A stretch of 64,000 nucleotides of DNA, from NCBI RefSeq assembly GCF_011045035.1, contig NZ_JAALAA010000011.1, positions 1-64,000 on the forward strand. The letters run 5' to 3'. Shown piece after piece: positions 6,849 through 15,283 of this stretch. The notes under the pieces were generated by a model. That model was not told where the DNA came from. It saw only the letters and a list, made by a program, of their open reading frames with translations, and made no database searches. Source of the stretch: Nocardioides turkmenicus. GTDB lineage: Bacteria > Actinomycetota > Actinomycetes > Propionibacteriales > Nocardioidaceae. The stretch's first letter is position 1. Each line of letters begins with the position of its first letter. Position numbers and translations under genes: made by a program.

Positions 6849-8137
6849 ACCGCCCGCTCGGCGTCGGAACGCCGCTGGAGCCGGTCGATCCGCACCACGA
6901 TGACGACCGCGACCGCCGCGACGACCGCGATGTCGAGCAGCATCGTCGGCCAGCCCAGGACGTCCACGGCCCCACCGATCACTGCCGGCCCGAGGAAGGC
7001 GCCGCTCTGCCAGCCCACCGCGTAGAGCGCCGCGTACGTCCCGAAGACCCGCGCCGAGGGCGCCAGGTTCCACAGCACCACGACGGCGTTGACCAGGAAG
7101 GCCGAGGCACCGGCGGCGCCGATGCAGAGCGCCACGACCGTGCCGGTCGGGGTCTGGACCAGGGTGCCGAGGAGCATGGCGGCCGCGAAGACCGTCATCC
7201 CGGCGATCATGGTGCGCAGCCGGCCGAAGCGCTCGGCGAACAACGCGGTCGGGTAGGCGGCGAGGAGGAACGCGACACCGCTCGGCAGGGTGAGCCCGCC
7301 GGCGTCGCCGCGCGACAGCCCGAGGGTCTCCATCCCGTAGGGCGTGACGAGCGCACGCGACCCCGCCCAGGCGCTCCCGAAGACCAGGATCGCCACGATC
7401 AGCAGCAGTCGGCTGCGGTCGGGGTCGCGCACGATCTCCCGGACGGTGTCGCGGATGCGCGCCTGCCCGACGGCCGTCGACTCTGCCGCGTCCTCGGCGG
7501 CGTCCTCGGCCACCGCCGCCCGGTAGCCGGGTGAGGCGCTGTCCCGGATCGAGAGACACAGCACGGTGACCGAGACGAGGGTGATGAGGGCGATCACCGC
7601 GAAGGCGAGGGCCGGGTGGTCGTCGACCAGCAGGATGCTGACCAGGGCCGCGACGATCACGGTGAGGCTGGAGGCGATCTTGACCGCGGCGTTCGCGCGG
7701 CTGCGCCGCTCGGGGGCGATGAAGTCAGGCACGAGTGCCTCGCCGATCGGCTTGAACGAGTTCGACACCAGCGCGAACACGACGATCACGACGATCAGCA
7801 GCGGCAACGTGCCCGCGGTGTGCGGCAGGATCACGAACAGCAGCGCCGCGAGCGGCATCCCGACGGCGAGGTAGGGCATCCGCCGTCCCCAGCGCGTGCG
7901 CGTCCGGTCGGACCGGTTGGCCATCCACGGCTGGATGAAGATGCCGAGCAGGTTGTCCATGCCCATGATGAAGCCGACCAGAGCCGCGCTGGCGAGGTGC
8001 TCGCGCAGCAGCGGCGGCACCTGGCTGTCGTAGAAGTTCCACATCGACTCCTGGGCGAAGACCGCCAGCGCGACGAGGAGGGTGATCCGGCGAGGCCCGA
8101 GCTGCCGTGGTGGTGCGGTGGGAAGGGTGGTGCTCAC
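6845..8137 (-). CDS. MFS transporter, first gene of the AtuA/DUF4387 operon
   Basis: A 430-residue membrane protein with twelve probable transmembrane segments. The loop after helix 2 reads QPWMANRSDRTRTRWGRRMP, typical of GPH/SLC45-like members of the major facilitator superfamily rather than drug exporters. It heads the operon, with the next three genes coupled by short overlaps. It should import the compound degraded by the downstream enzymes, or a counter-ion for it. A cytoplasmic loop between helices 6 and 7 carries an Ala/Glu-rich segment (EDAAEDAAES). Its promoter faces the GntR gene across 108 bp that hold an 18-bp palindrome. Confidence 0.88.
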   Translation of the reverse strand: MSTTLPTAPPRQLGPRRITLLVALAVFAQESMWNFYDSQVPPLLREHLASAALVGFIMGMDNLLGIFIQPWMANRSDRTRTRWGRRMPYLAVGMPLAALLFVILPHTAGTLPLLIVVIVVFALVSNSFKPIGEALVPDFIAPERRSRANAAVKIASSLTVIVAALVSILLVDDHPALAFAVIALITLVSVTVLCLSIRDSASPGYRAAVAEDAAEDAAESTAVGQARIRDTVREIVRDPDRSRLLLIVAILVFGSAWAGSRALVTPYGMETLGLSRGDAGGLTLPSGVAFLLAAYPTALFAERFGRLRTMIAGMTVFAAAMLLGTLVQTPTGTVVALCIGAAGASAFLVNAVVVLWNLAPSARVFGTYAALYAVGWQSGAFLGPAVIGGAVDVLGWPTMLLDIAVVAAVAVVIVVRIDRLQRRSDAERAV

Positions 8138-8182
8138 GCGAGGGACCTCCGTGATCTCTGGGCTGTGGCGGCGCTCACAGTA

Positions 8183-8200
8183 GTTTTGCTACAGCAAAAC
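8183..8200. promoter_or_regulatory. 18-bp palindromic operator between the MFS operon and gntR
   Basis: GTTTTGCT-AC-AGCAAAAC, two perfect 8-bp arms around a 2-bp centre, stands out in an otherwise GC-rich intergenic region between divergent genes. It lies 46 bases before the MFS start and the same distance before the GntR start, so one bound dimer could control both. FadR/FCD-type GntR regulators bind short palindromes like this. Assignment to the adjacent regulator is inference. Confidence 0.7.
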
Positions 8201-8245
8201 AGTCAAGAGGTGGCATTGCTGGAAAAGTGGCCTAGGATCAGACCC

Positions 8246-8959
8246 ATGTCGCTCTCCTCCCCTGAGACCACCGCGGCGACCACGACCATCGCCGAGCGCG
8301 TCTACCAGGCGTTACGCAGCCAGATCGGCTCCGGCGAGCTCGAGCCCGGCGCCAAGATGACCGAGCGCGGCATGGCCGAGCGACTCGGCGTCAGCCCGAC
8401 CCCGGTTCGCGAGGCGATCCGGCGGCTCGAGCTCGACGGTCTCGTGGAGCGGGTGGGGCCGCGTACCACCCTGGTCGCGCGCATCGAGGAGGACGCCAGC
8501 CACGACCTGGCCGAGGTGGAAGTCGCACTGCGTGGCCTGGCCGCGCGGTTCGCGGCGAGGCACGCGACCGACGACGAGCTCGACGAGCTCGACCGGCTGC
8601 TCGACGAGGCCGACGACCTGGTGATCCTGATCCGCGCGCGCCACCGCGAGGGCAAGCCGGTCGAGAAGCACGCCGACCGCTTCCTCGACGTGCTCGGCCG
8701 CTTCAACGAGCAGGTCAACGCGGCCGCCCACAACCCGGTCCTCGTACGCCTCCTGGAGCAGTCCCGCTCCCTGACCCCGTCACGCCAGCGCGAGATCTCC
8801 CGGTCACACCTGCTCGCCGGAGACGACTTCGGCGCCGACCGCTACGCCGAGCACCGCGCCCTCGTGGTCGCGCTGCGCGCCCGTGATGCCGTCGAGACCG
8901 AGCGCATCGTCACCGAGCACGCCGCCCGCGGCCTCCTCGACCTGCGGCGCGAGATCTAG
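8246..8959 (+). CDS. GntR-family regulator (FCD-type)
   Basis: A 237-residue protein. Residues ~10-75 form the GntR winged helix: RVYQALRSQIGSGELEPG, then ERLGVSPTPVREAIRRLELD and GLVERVGPRTTLVA. The C-terminal all-helical part with LAEVEVALRGLAARFA and several late histidines (EHRALVVALRARD) fits the FCD ligand-binding domain, which usually binds carboxylic acids through a metal. It is transcribed away from the AtuA/DUF4387 operon and its stop overlaps the start of the AEC carrier (TAGTG). The palindrome at 8183-8200 is its likely operator. Expected role: acid-responsive repressor of uptake and breakdown genes on both sides. Confidence 0.92.
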   Translation: MSLSSPETTAATTTIAERVYQALRSQIGSGELEPGAKMTERGMAERLGVSPTPVREAIRRLELDGLVERVGPRTTLVARIEEDASHDLAEVEVALRGLAARFAARHATDDELDELDRLLDEADDLVILIRARHREGKPVEKHADRFLDVLGRFNEQVNAAAHNPVLVRLLEQSRSLTPSRQREISRSHLLAGDDFGADRYAEHRALVVALRARDAVETERIVTEHAARGLLDLRREI

Positions 8960-9879
8960 TGGCGGGCGTCTTCACCGGCTTCGCCACGATCAGCGTCCTC
9001 ATCGCCCTCGGCGCCCTGCTCGCCCAGCTCGGGATCCTCGACCAGCACGGCCAGCGCACCCTCTCGACGCTCGCCTTCTACGTCGCCAGCCCAGCGCTGC
9101 TGATCACGGTGATGGACGACAGCGACCTCGGCTTCGTCTTCTCCGGCAACCTGGTCGCCGTCGCCGGGGCCGTGCTGGTCTCGGCCACGCTGATCGTCAC
9201 CGTCGCACGCCTGCGCCGCCGCGACCTCGGCACCACGGTGGTCGCGACGCTGTGCGGCTGCTACGCCAACGCCGGCAACCTCGGCCTCCCGATCGCGTCG
9301 TACGTCCTGGGCGACCCGGTCCTGGTCGCACCGACGCTCCTGCTGCAGATGCTCGTGCTCCAGCCGCTCGCCCTGGTCGTCCTCGACGCCGACGCGAGCA
9401 CCACCCGGCTCTCGTTCTGGGCGATCCTGCGCCGTCCACTGACCAACCCGATCACCGTCGCCTCGTTGATCGGCGTGGCGCTCTCGGTCACCGATCTCGA
9501 CCTGCCGACCGCGGTCTCCGACCCGCTGGAGCTGGTGGCCGGGATGGCGGTCCCGTCGATGCTGATCGCCTACGGGGTGGCACTCCGGCTCGGCCCGCTC
9601 CCCGGGCGCGGCGTGCCGCCGCTCGACCTCGCCGCGGTGGTCGCGACCAAGCAGGTGGTCCAGCCGCTGGCGGCGTACGTCATCGGGCGGTTCCTGCTCG
9701 GGCTCGACGCCGAGGCGCTGCTGGCGGTGACGGTGCTCTCCGCCCTGCCCACCGCGCAGAACGTGTTCGTCGTCGCGCAGCGCTACAACCGTGCCGTCCT
9801 GCTGGCCCGCGACGTCATCTTCGTCAGCACGCTGGCCACCGTGCCGGCGATCCTGCTGGTCGTCGTGCTCCTCACCTGA
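8959..9879 (+). CDS. AEC-family (auxin efflux carrier type) transporter
   Basis: A 306-residue membrane protein with about ten hydrophobic segments, starting from a GTG that overlaps the gntR stop codon. Sequence such as CGCYANAGNLGLPIASYVLG matches the conserved substrate-site region of the AEC family, whose bacterial members (MdcF- and MleP-like) move malonate, malate and other organic acids. The coupling to the FCD-type regulator and the divergent hydroxyacid-dehydrogenase operon suggests a carboxylate carrier for the same substrate or its product, which would give the locus two transporters. Direction of transport is not determinable from sequence. Confidence 0.88.
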   Translation: MAGVFTGFATISVLIALGALLAQLGILDQHGQRTLSTLAFYVASPALLITVMDDSDLGFVFSGNLVAVAGAVLVSATLIVTVARLRRRDLGTTVVATLCGCYANAGNLGLPIASYVLGDPVLVAPTLLLQMLVLQPLALVVLDADASTTRLSFWAILRRPLTNPITVASLIGVALSVTDLDLPTAVSDPLELVAGMAVPSMLIAYGVALRLGPLPGRGVPPLDLAAVVATKQVVQPLAAYVIGRFLLGLDAEALLAVTVLSALPTAQNVFVVAQRYNRAVLLARDVIFVSTLATVPAILLVVVLLT

Positions 9880-10003
9880 CGCCGGACGACCGAGCCCGGA
9901 TGAAAGTCCCTTGCGACCGCATTCCTTCCGGCGTACCCTCGCGATATATCGGGACACTACGCCGACAGTCGAAGAGCTTCACGAGGACACAAGGGGAGAC
10001 GAC

Positions 10004-10420
10004 ATGAGCAACCTCGACAACCTGCGGGTGAGCGAGGCCGATCGGGAGGAGGCGTCGGCGAGGCTCGCCGAGCACTACTCGACCGGCCGGCTCTCCGACG
10101 ACGACTACTACGAGCGCCTGGACGCAGTGTGGTCCGCGAAGGTGCGCGCCGACCTGGAGATGCTCTTCACCGACCTACCGAGGACGACGCCGCAGCCGGC
10201 ACAGGTCGTCCGCCGGCCGCGACGGGACCGCCCACGAGCGTTCCCGCTGATCGCCTGCTTCCTGCTCGTGGCGATCGGGCTGATGGTGATGGGAGTGCCC
10301 TGGTGGGCCTTCGCGGCGATCGCCGGTGGTGCACTCGTCTTCCGCACGAAGCACCGGCACCACCGGGCGACACATCACGGATGTCCGCCGGCCCACGGCC
10401 GGGCCGGGGCACAGCCGTAA
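10004..10420 (+). CDS. DUF1707 (SHOCT-like) membrane protein
   Basis: A 138-residue protein. Residues 1-55 match DUF1707: [38 protein letters not shown], with the conserved closing [11 protein letters not shown] basic linker ([11 protein letters not shown]) leads to two hydrophobic helices ([18 protein letters not shown] and [13 protein letters not shown]), followed by a His-rich tail. DUF1707 occurs at the N-terminus of many small actinobacterial membrane proteins and is thought to be a helical oligomerisation or anchoring module; no activity is known. The ATG at 10004 has a good AAGGGGAG ribosome site. It converges with the alpha-glucosidase gene. Confidence 0.88.
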   Translation: MSNLDNLRVSEADREEASARLAEHYSTGRLSDDDYYERLDAVWSAKVRADLEMLFTDLPRTTPQPAQVVRRPRRDRPRAFPLIACFLLVAIGLMVMGVPWWAFAAIAGGALVFRTKHRHHRATHHGCPPAHGRAGAQP

Positions 10421-10425
10421 CCGAG

Positions 10426-12048
10426 TCAGTCCACCGCGGGAGCCAGGATCCAGACCGCCGAGTCGGTGGGCAGGTCGCCGACCACCGGGTCGCCGCTGTA
10501 CATCACGATCTCGCCCTCGGGCAGCGGCGTCGGCTCCATGCCGCAGTTGAGCACGACGATCAGCTCGCTCTTAGTGTCGTCCGAACCGCCGGCCCCGCCA
10601 CGCCGGAACGACACGACACCCTCGGGCGAGTCCAGGATCTCCACGTCCTCGTCGGCGCCGAGCGCAAACGCCCGACGCGCCGCCAGCGCCGCCCGGTAGA
10701 ACTCCAGCGTCGAGTCCTTGACACCGTTCTGCGCCGCCACGGTGAGGTCGACCCACTCGGCGGGCTGCGGGAGCCACGGCTGCATCGGCAGGTCCTCGTC
10801 AGGCACCTGACTGAAACCGAAGGGCGGCTCGAACCCGCTCCACGGCAGCGGCACCCGGCACCCGTCACGACCGCCCTCACCGGTCTCCGACCACGGATCC
10901 TCCTGGTACTCAGGCGGCAGATAGACCTGTGGCAGGCCCAGCTCCTCCCCCTGGTAGAGGTACGCAGACCCCGGAAGCGCCAGCATCGTCAGCGTCGCCG
11001 CCCGCGCCCGGTGGAGCGCCTGAAGGCCGTCGCCGTAGCGCGAGCGGTGGCGTACGACGTCGTGGTTGGAGAGGACCCAGGTCGGCGCTGCGCGCGACGG
11101 ACCGAGCGCCTTCAGCGTCGACTCGATGACCTCGGTGAACGCCTCGGCGGACCAGGGCGCCTGCAGCCAGGAGAAGTTGAACGCCTGGTTGAACTCGTCG
11201 GCCCGTACGTAGCGCCGCAGCTCCGCCGGCCCAGGGGTCCAGGCCTCGGCGACCATCATCCGGTCGCCGTCGAAGGAGTCGATCAGCTTGCGCCAGGCAC
11301 GGTAGATCTCGTGGACCTCCGGGTTGTCCCACATCGGCGCGTCGGTGACGCCGCGCTGATACATGACGGCGGCGTCGGAGGTGAGCGCCAGCCCCTCGGG
11401 GACGACCTGGTCGCGCAGGTCCTTGAAGAGCCCGTGGGCGATGTCGACCCGGAAGCCGTCGACGCCGCGGTCGAGCCAGAAGGTGAGGATCTTGGTGAAC
11501 TCGGCGACCACCTCGGGGTTGTGCCAGTTGAGGTCGGGCTGGTCGTCGTCGAAGAGGTGGAGATACCACTGGCCGTCCTCGACCCGGGTCCACGCCGGAC
11601 CGCCGAAGACCGAACGCCAGTTGGTCGGCGGCTCCTCCCCCGCCTCGCCACGGCCGTCGCGGAAGATGTAGCGGTCACGGGCGCTCGACCCGGGCACGGC
11701 GGCGAGCGCCTCGACGAACCAGGGGTGGGCCGAGGAGGTGTGGTTGGGCACCAGGTCGACGATCACCTTCAGGGCGAGCTCGTGCGCCCGCGCGATCAGG
11801 TGGTCGGCGTCCTCCAGGGTGCCGAAGATCGGGTCGACGTCGCAGTAGTCGGCGACGTCGTAGCCGTGGTCGTTCTGCGGCGAGGTGTAGAAGGGGCAGA
11901 TCCAGATCGCGTCGACGCCCAGCGCGGCGAGGTAGTCCAGATGGTCGGTGATGCCCTGCAGGTCGCCCAGCCCGTCGCCGTTCGAGTCCGCGAACGATCG
12001 CGGGTAGATCTGATACGCGACTGCTTCGCGCCACCATGGCTGGTCCAC
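10426..12048 (-). CDS. GH13 alpha-glucosidase
   Basis: A 540-residue cytoplasmic enzyme of glycoside hydrolase family 13, oligo-1,6-glucosidase/alpha-glucosidase group. It starts [20 protein letters not shown] and carries region I DLVPNHTS, region [11 protein letters not shown] (nucleophile Asp202), region III MVAEAWT (acid/base Glu268) and region [12 protein letters not shown] (Asp330). No signal peptide is present, so it hydrolyses short glucosides taken up by the cell, such as maltose, isomaltose or maltooligosaccharides. Val203 directly after the nucleophile is the residue often linked to alpha-1,6 specificity in this group. No transporter or LacI gene adjoins it; the gene appears monocistronic. 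Confidence 0.95.
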   Translation of the reverse strand: MDQPWWREAVAYQIYPRSFADSNGDGLGDLQGITDHLDYLAALGVDAIWICPFYTSPQNDHGYDVADYCDVDPIFGTLEDADHLIARAHELALKVIVDLVPNHTSSAHPWFVEALAAVPGSSARDRYIFRDGRGEAGEEPPTNWRSVFGGPAWTRVEDGQWYLHLFDDDQPDLNWHNPEVVAEFTKILTFWLDRGVDGFRVDIAHGLFKDLRDQVVPEGLALTSDAAVMYQRGVTDAPMWDNPEVHEIYRAWRKLIDSFDGDRMMVAEAWTPGPAELRRYVRADEFNQAFNFSWLQAPWSAEAFTEVIESTLKALGPSRAAPTWVLSNHDVVRHRSRYGDGLQALHRARAATLTMLALPGSAYLYQGEELGLPQVYLPPEYQEDPWSETGEGGRDGCRVPLPWSGFEPPFGFSQVPDEDLPMQPWLPQPAEWVDLTVAAQNGVKDSTLEFYRAALAARRAFALGADEDVEILDSPEGVVSFRRGGAGGSDDTKSELIVVLNCGMEPTPLPEGEIVMYSGDPVVGDLPTDSAVWILAPAVD

Positions 12049-12372
12049 GTAGACCCCTATCTCGTCGGTGGATTCGGCGGTACCCCGATCTTGTCGAGGC
12101 GATGCTCGGGGTTGTCAAACCGAACCTCTCGTACGTTCCCGGCCTCACGCCGGATCCGGTGCCTGAAACGCCGAAAAATCGGGGATGCCCGAAGTCGGCC
12201 CGTGGCATGTAGGCTTACCGGCGTTGAAGGAGGCGTCCCCACGCGCTTCGCGGTTGCTCTCGGTGACCGTTCGTGCAGCACTTGGTCTTCCGCAGAAGCA
12301 GAAATCAGTACTCGTGGATTCAACGCCCAAAGGGCGGCACGGAGTCGCCCTGTGTACACAAGGATTAGATTC
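12049..12372 (+). other. Long leader and promoter region of the cold-shock gene
   Basis: This 324-base gap separates divergent genes and has no convincing coding region. Its right half is less GC-rich than its surroundings and ends in AAGGATTAGATTC before the csp start. Long structured 5' leaders are typical of cold-shock mRNAs, where they control stability and translation; this is inferred from position and not from a matched motif. The left part should hold the alpha-glucosidase promoter. Confidence 0.45.
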
Positions 12373-12576
12373 ATGACTCAGGGAACCGTGAAGTGGTTCA
12401 ACGGCGACAAGGGCTTCGGCTTCATCGCCCAGGACAACGGGGGCGACGACGTCTTCGTGCACTTCTCCGCGATCCAGACCCAGGGCTACAAGACCCTGGA
12501 CGAGAACCAGCGCGTCGAGTTCGACGTCACCCAGGGCCCGAAGGGCCCGCAGGCCGAGAACGTCCGTCCGGTCTGA
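12373..12576 (+). CDS. CspA-type cold-shock protein
   Basis: A 67-residue single cold-shock domain. Both nucleic-acid binding motifs are intact: RNP1 as KGFGFI within [12 protein letters not shown], and RNP2 as DVFVHFSAI. It ends [10 protein letters not shown] like other actinobacterial members. It binds single-stranded RNA and DNA and acts as an RNA chaperone at low temperature or in general growth. The ATG at 12373 has AAGG eleven bases upstream, and a strong hairpin terminator follows the stop. Standard length, nothing missing. Confidence 0.97.
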   Translation: MTQGTVKWFNGDKGFGFIAQDNGGDDVFVHFSAIQTQGYKTLDENQRVEFDVTQGPKGPQAENVRPV

Positions 12577-12591
12577 CTCTGGCTTCCACGG

Positions 12592-12624
12592 CAGCCCCGC
12601 TCCTGCTTCGGCAGGGCGGGGCTG
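12592..12624 (+). terminator. Terminator hairpin of the cold-shock gene
   Basis: A 9-bp stem (12592-12600 with 12616-12624) continues, past a single bulged T, into CCTGC-TTCG-GCAGG with a stable TTCG tetraloop. It begins 15 bases after the csp stop. No long T-run follows. Confidence 0.85.
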
Positions 12625-12647
12625 TCCCCATTTCGGGAGCGGTCCGG

Positions 12648-13130
12648 TCAGTCGGTCTCGGGAAGCTTGGTGACGTCGACCCAGCCGCGCGCCTCGCTGA
12701 TCGTCTCCAGGTCACCGAGAGTGAGCGCGATGGTCGTGTTGGCGCCGCCGGCAGCCGGGTAGACCATGTCGAAGCGCTTGAGCGAGGCGTCGAGCCAGAC
12801 CTCGGCCGACGACGGGTTCCCGAACGGGCAGACGCCGCCGATCGCATGGCCGGTCATCGGCTCCACGTCCTCGGCCGCGAGCATCCGGGCCTTGGTGCCG
12901 AAGTGGGCCTTGAACTTCGCGTTGGCGATCTTGGCGTCACCGGCCGCGACGATGAGGATCGCGGCGGTGCGGTCCTCGGTGTAGAGGCTGATGGTCTTGG
13001 CGATCTCCGCCGGAGAGACCCCGAGAGCCACCGCGGCCAGCTCGACGGTCGCCTTCGACTCCTCCGACTCGATGATGTCCCCACCCCGTCCGAAGCGATC
13101 CAGGTGGGTGCGGGCGAGCTCGATCGACAT
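12648..13130 (-). CDS. YbaK/EbsC-family aminoacyl-tRNA deacylase
   Basis: A 160-residue protein of the YbaK/ProX editing family, which hydrolyses mischarged tRNAs such as Cys- or Ala-tRNA(Pro) in trans. Visible signatures are AAVALGVSPAEIAKTISL with the catalytic-site Lys, GDAKIANAKFKAHFG and the GGVCPFGNP loop. Size is typical for the stand-alone enzyme. It shares direction with the spermidine-synthase-like gene nine bases upstream, so the two may be co-transcribed, although no functional link is evident. Which amino acid it clears cannot be told from sequence. Confidence 0.9.
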   Translation of the reverse strand: MSIELARTHLDRFGRGGDIIESEESKATVELAAVALGVSPAEIAKTISLYTEDRTAAILIVAAGDAKIANAKFKAHFGTKARMLAAEDVEPMTGHAIGGVCPFGNPSSAEVWLDASLKRFDMVYPAAGGANTTIALTLGDLETISEARGWVDVTKLPETD

Positions 13131-13139
13131 GCTCGCAGA

Positions 13140-13838
13140 CTAGCGGGCCGTCCCACCGCCGAAGGAGTCGGCGACCGCGCGGCCAGTGAAGATGCGGTAC
13201 TCCATCGGGGACGGCGCACCCAACGGACTCTCCGGCACCGCGCCGCAGACGACCACCAGATTGCCGGGGCGGCGACCCTTCAAGGTCGCCGGCTCGACGC
13301 CGAGGACCACGTCGCCGAGATCACGGGCGGCCGCGACGAAGTCACGGACCTGGGCGAACGGCGCTCGGTCGACGAGGTTGGCGACGAAGACGCCGGACGG
13401 CGCCAGCACGCGGCGTACGTCCTCGACGAAGGCAGCGGTGACGAGCTCGTCCGGGGTGCGGCCGCCGGCGAAGGCGTCCAGGATCACCATGTCGGCGAAG
13501 CCGTCGCGTACGCCGCCGATGCCCGCCTTCCCGTCGACGGGGCGCACCTTGATGCCGCTGCGCGGCGGGAGCGGCGCCTCGCTGCGTACGCGGTCGATGA
13601 CCTCGATCGACGGTTCGAGCACGATCTGGGAGGAGCGCGGCCGGGTGGCGTGCACGTAGCGCGGGAGCGTCATGGCCGCGCCGCCGACGTGCACGATCCG
13701 GACTGGCCCTGGCGGCAGTCGATCGATAACATCACCGACCCGCCTCATGTAGTCGAAGACGAGGCGGCTCGGGTCCACCAGATCGACGGCCGACTGCTGC
13801 ATGTCGTCCATCTCGAGTACGTAAAGATCTTCGTGCAT
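13140..13838 (-). CDS. Spermidine-synthase-like SAM/dcSAM-binding protein
   Basis: A 232-residue Rossmann-fold protein of the spermidine synthase-like group. It contains VRIVHVGGAAMTLPRYV (motif I, with the hydrophobic-x-Gly-Gly-Gly/Ala turn), a strand ending in an acidic residue (SQIVLEPSIEV) and DMVILDAFAGGRTP, the equivalent of the catalytic-Asp loop of polyamine synthases. Many actinobacterial proteins annotated as spermidine synthase in this size class lack the amine-binding N-terminal beta domain, as here, and may be methyltransferases. Polyamine synthesis should therefore not be assumed. It precedes the YbaK gene by nine bases. Confidence 0.8.
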   Translation of the reverse strand: MHEDLYVLEMDDMQQSAVDLVDPSRLVFDYMRRVGDVIDRLPPGPVRIVHVGGAAMTLPRYVHATRPRSSQIVLEPSIEVIDRVRSEAPLPPRSGIKVRPVDGKAGIGGVRDGFADMVILDAFAGGRTPDELVTAAFVEDVRRVLAPSGVFVANLVDRAPFAQVRDFVAAARDLGDVVLGVEPATLKGRRPGNLVVVCGAVPESPLGAPSPMEYRIFTGRAVADSFGGGTAR

Positions 13839-14023
13839 ACCGAGAAAAAGGGTACCCCCGGGCGTGTTTTGGGGACCTGTGCCTCTATTGTGACCCAGAC
13901 GACAACGGAACCATCAGCCATTCATGGGTACATTTCGGATACCCCCTAGGGCATCCGTTCTGTGCTGACGCTACCTCGCCCCCGATCCCCCACTCGGCGA
14001 GGAACGAGAGGAAGTACACCAGC

Positions 14024-15268
14024 GTGACCACCATCGAGGAAGTGACCATCGGAGCGTTCAGCCAACCGCTGGTCGCGATGTCGTTCATCATCTCCGTCCT
14101 CGGCTCATGGGTCGGTCTGACCTGCGCGCTCCGCGCCCGTAGAACCACCGGCACGGGCTCATGGCTGTGGCTCTTCGGCGCGGCCGCCTCGATCGGCGGC
14201 GGCGCGATCTGGTCGATGCACTTCATCGGGATGCTGGCCTTCGACAGCCACGTCGCGTACGCCCTGGACATCGGCATCACGCTGATCTCGCTCGCTGCGG
14301 CGATCATCGCCGCGATGGTCGGCATGCTGATCGCGACGGCGATGCGCGGCAACGCCGGCTACATCGTCGGTGGGCTGGTCACCGGCGCCGGCGTGTGCGC
14401 GATGCACTACACCGGCATGTACGCCATGGACATGAGCGCCAAGATGGCCTGGAAGCCGGCGGTCGTCGTCGCCTCGGTCGTCATCGCGCTGGTCGCCTCG
14501 GCCCTCGCGCTCTTCTTCGCCTTCAACGTCACGACCAGCCTCATGCGGATCGGCGCTGCCGTCATCATGGGCATCGGCGTGTGCGTCATGCACTACACCG
14601 GCATGCTGGCCCTCGAGATCCACAGCTCCCCCGACGACAAGCTCGGCCACGTCAGCGGCGCCGACCCGGTCTACCTGGCGATGCCGATCTTCGCGATCTC
14701 GGCGGGCATGCTCATCGTGATCGGCTTCGGCACCATGTTCGCCGGCATCAACGACGACCTCGACGACCCCTGGACGCCGAGCCAGCGTCCGGGCTCCGAC
14801 TCCGGCGCCCACCCGATGATGCCCCAGCGCCCGATGCTCGGCCAGCCGACGAACGCCGGCCCGCAGCCCGGCTACCAGTCCGGCCCGCAGCCCAGGTACC
14901 AGCCCGGCCAGGAGCCCGGCCAGCAGTTCGGGCAGCCCGACCTGCCCCAGCAGCCGCTGCAGCCGCTCCCGACGCGCCAGCCGGCAGCGTCCGGAAGCCC
15001 GCAGGCGGGCCAGGCCGTGGGCGAGGGCATCGGCGGCATGTTCACCCAGCGTCCACAGCGCCCGACCCAGCTGCGACCGCAGACCGGGCGCTGGACACCG
15101 CGTCCCTACGCCCAGCAGGCCTCCAACAGCGCCGCGGAGCCCCAGCCCGACTTCTTCAAGCCGAAGAGCGGGCGCCCGACCGGCGAGGGTGACGGGTCGC
15201 AGGCGCAGCCGCAGCCTCGTGGCCAGCGTCCCCCGGGCTGGCTGCCGCCGCGCAACAACAGCCTGTAG
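14024..15268 (+). CDS. MHYT-domain integral membrane sensor with Pro/Gln-rich tail
   Basis: A 414-residue protein starting at GTG. Residues ~10-245 hold seven hydrophobic helices and three copies of the MHYT signature (WSMHFIGM, AMHYTGM, VMHYTGM), proposed to bind copper and sense O2, CO or NO. The remainder (~170 residues) is a disordered, Pro/Gln/Gly-rich tail with QPGYQSGPQPRYQPGQ-like repeats and several arginines, ending at WLPPRNNSL. Most MHYT proteins carry GGDEF, EAL or kinase domains after the sensor; none is present, so signalling must go through partners or the tail. It converges with glnE. Confidence 0.92.
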   Translation: MTTIEEVTIGAFSQPLVAMSFIISVLGSWVGLTCALRARRTTGTGSWLWLFGAAASIGGGAIWSMHFIGMLAFDSHVAYALDIGITLISLAAAIIAAMVGMLIATAMRGNAGYIVGGLVTGAGVCAMHYTGMYAMDMSAKMAWKPAVVVASVVIALVASALALFFAFNVTTSLMRIGAAVIMGIGVCVMHYTGMLALEIHSSPDDKLGHVSGADPVYLAMPIFAISAGMLIVIGFGTMFAGINDDLDDPWTPSQRPGSDSGAHPMMPQRPMLGQPTNAGPQPGYQSGPQPRYQPGQEPGQQFGQPDLPQQPLQPLPTRQPAASGSPQAGQAVGEGIGGMFTQRPQRPTQLRPQTGRWTPRPYAQQASNSAAEPQPDFFKPKSGRPTGEGDGSQAQPQPRGQRPPGWLPPRNNSL

Positions 15269-15283
15269 CGAGTCGCGGTCCGG

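Noticed and set aside
13140..13838. Gene symbol speE for the spermidine-synthase-like protein
   Set aside because: The N-terminal amine-binding domain is missing and many such proteins are not polyamine synthases.
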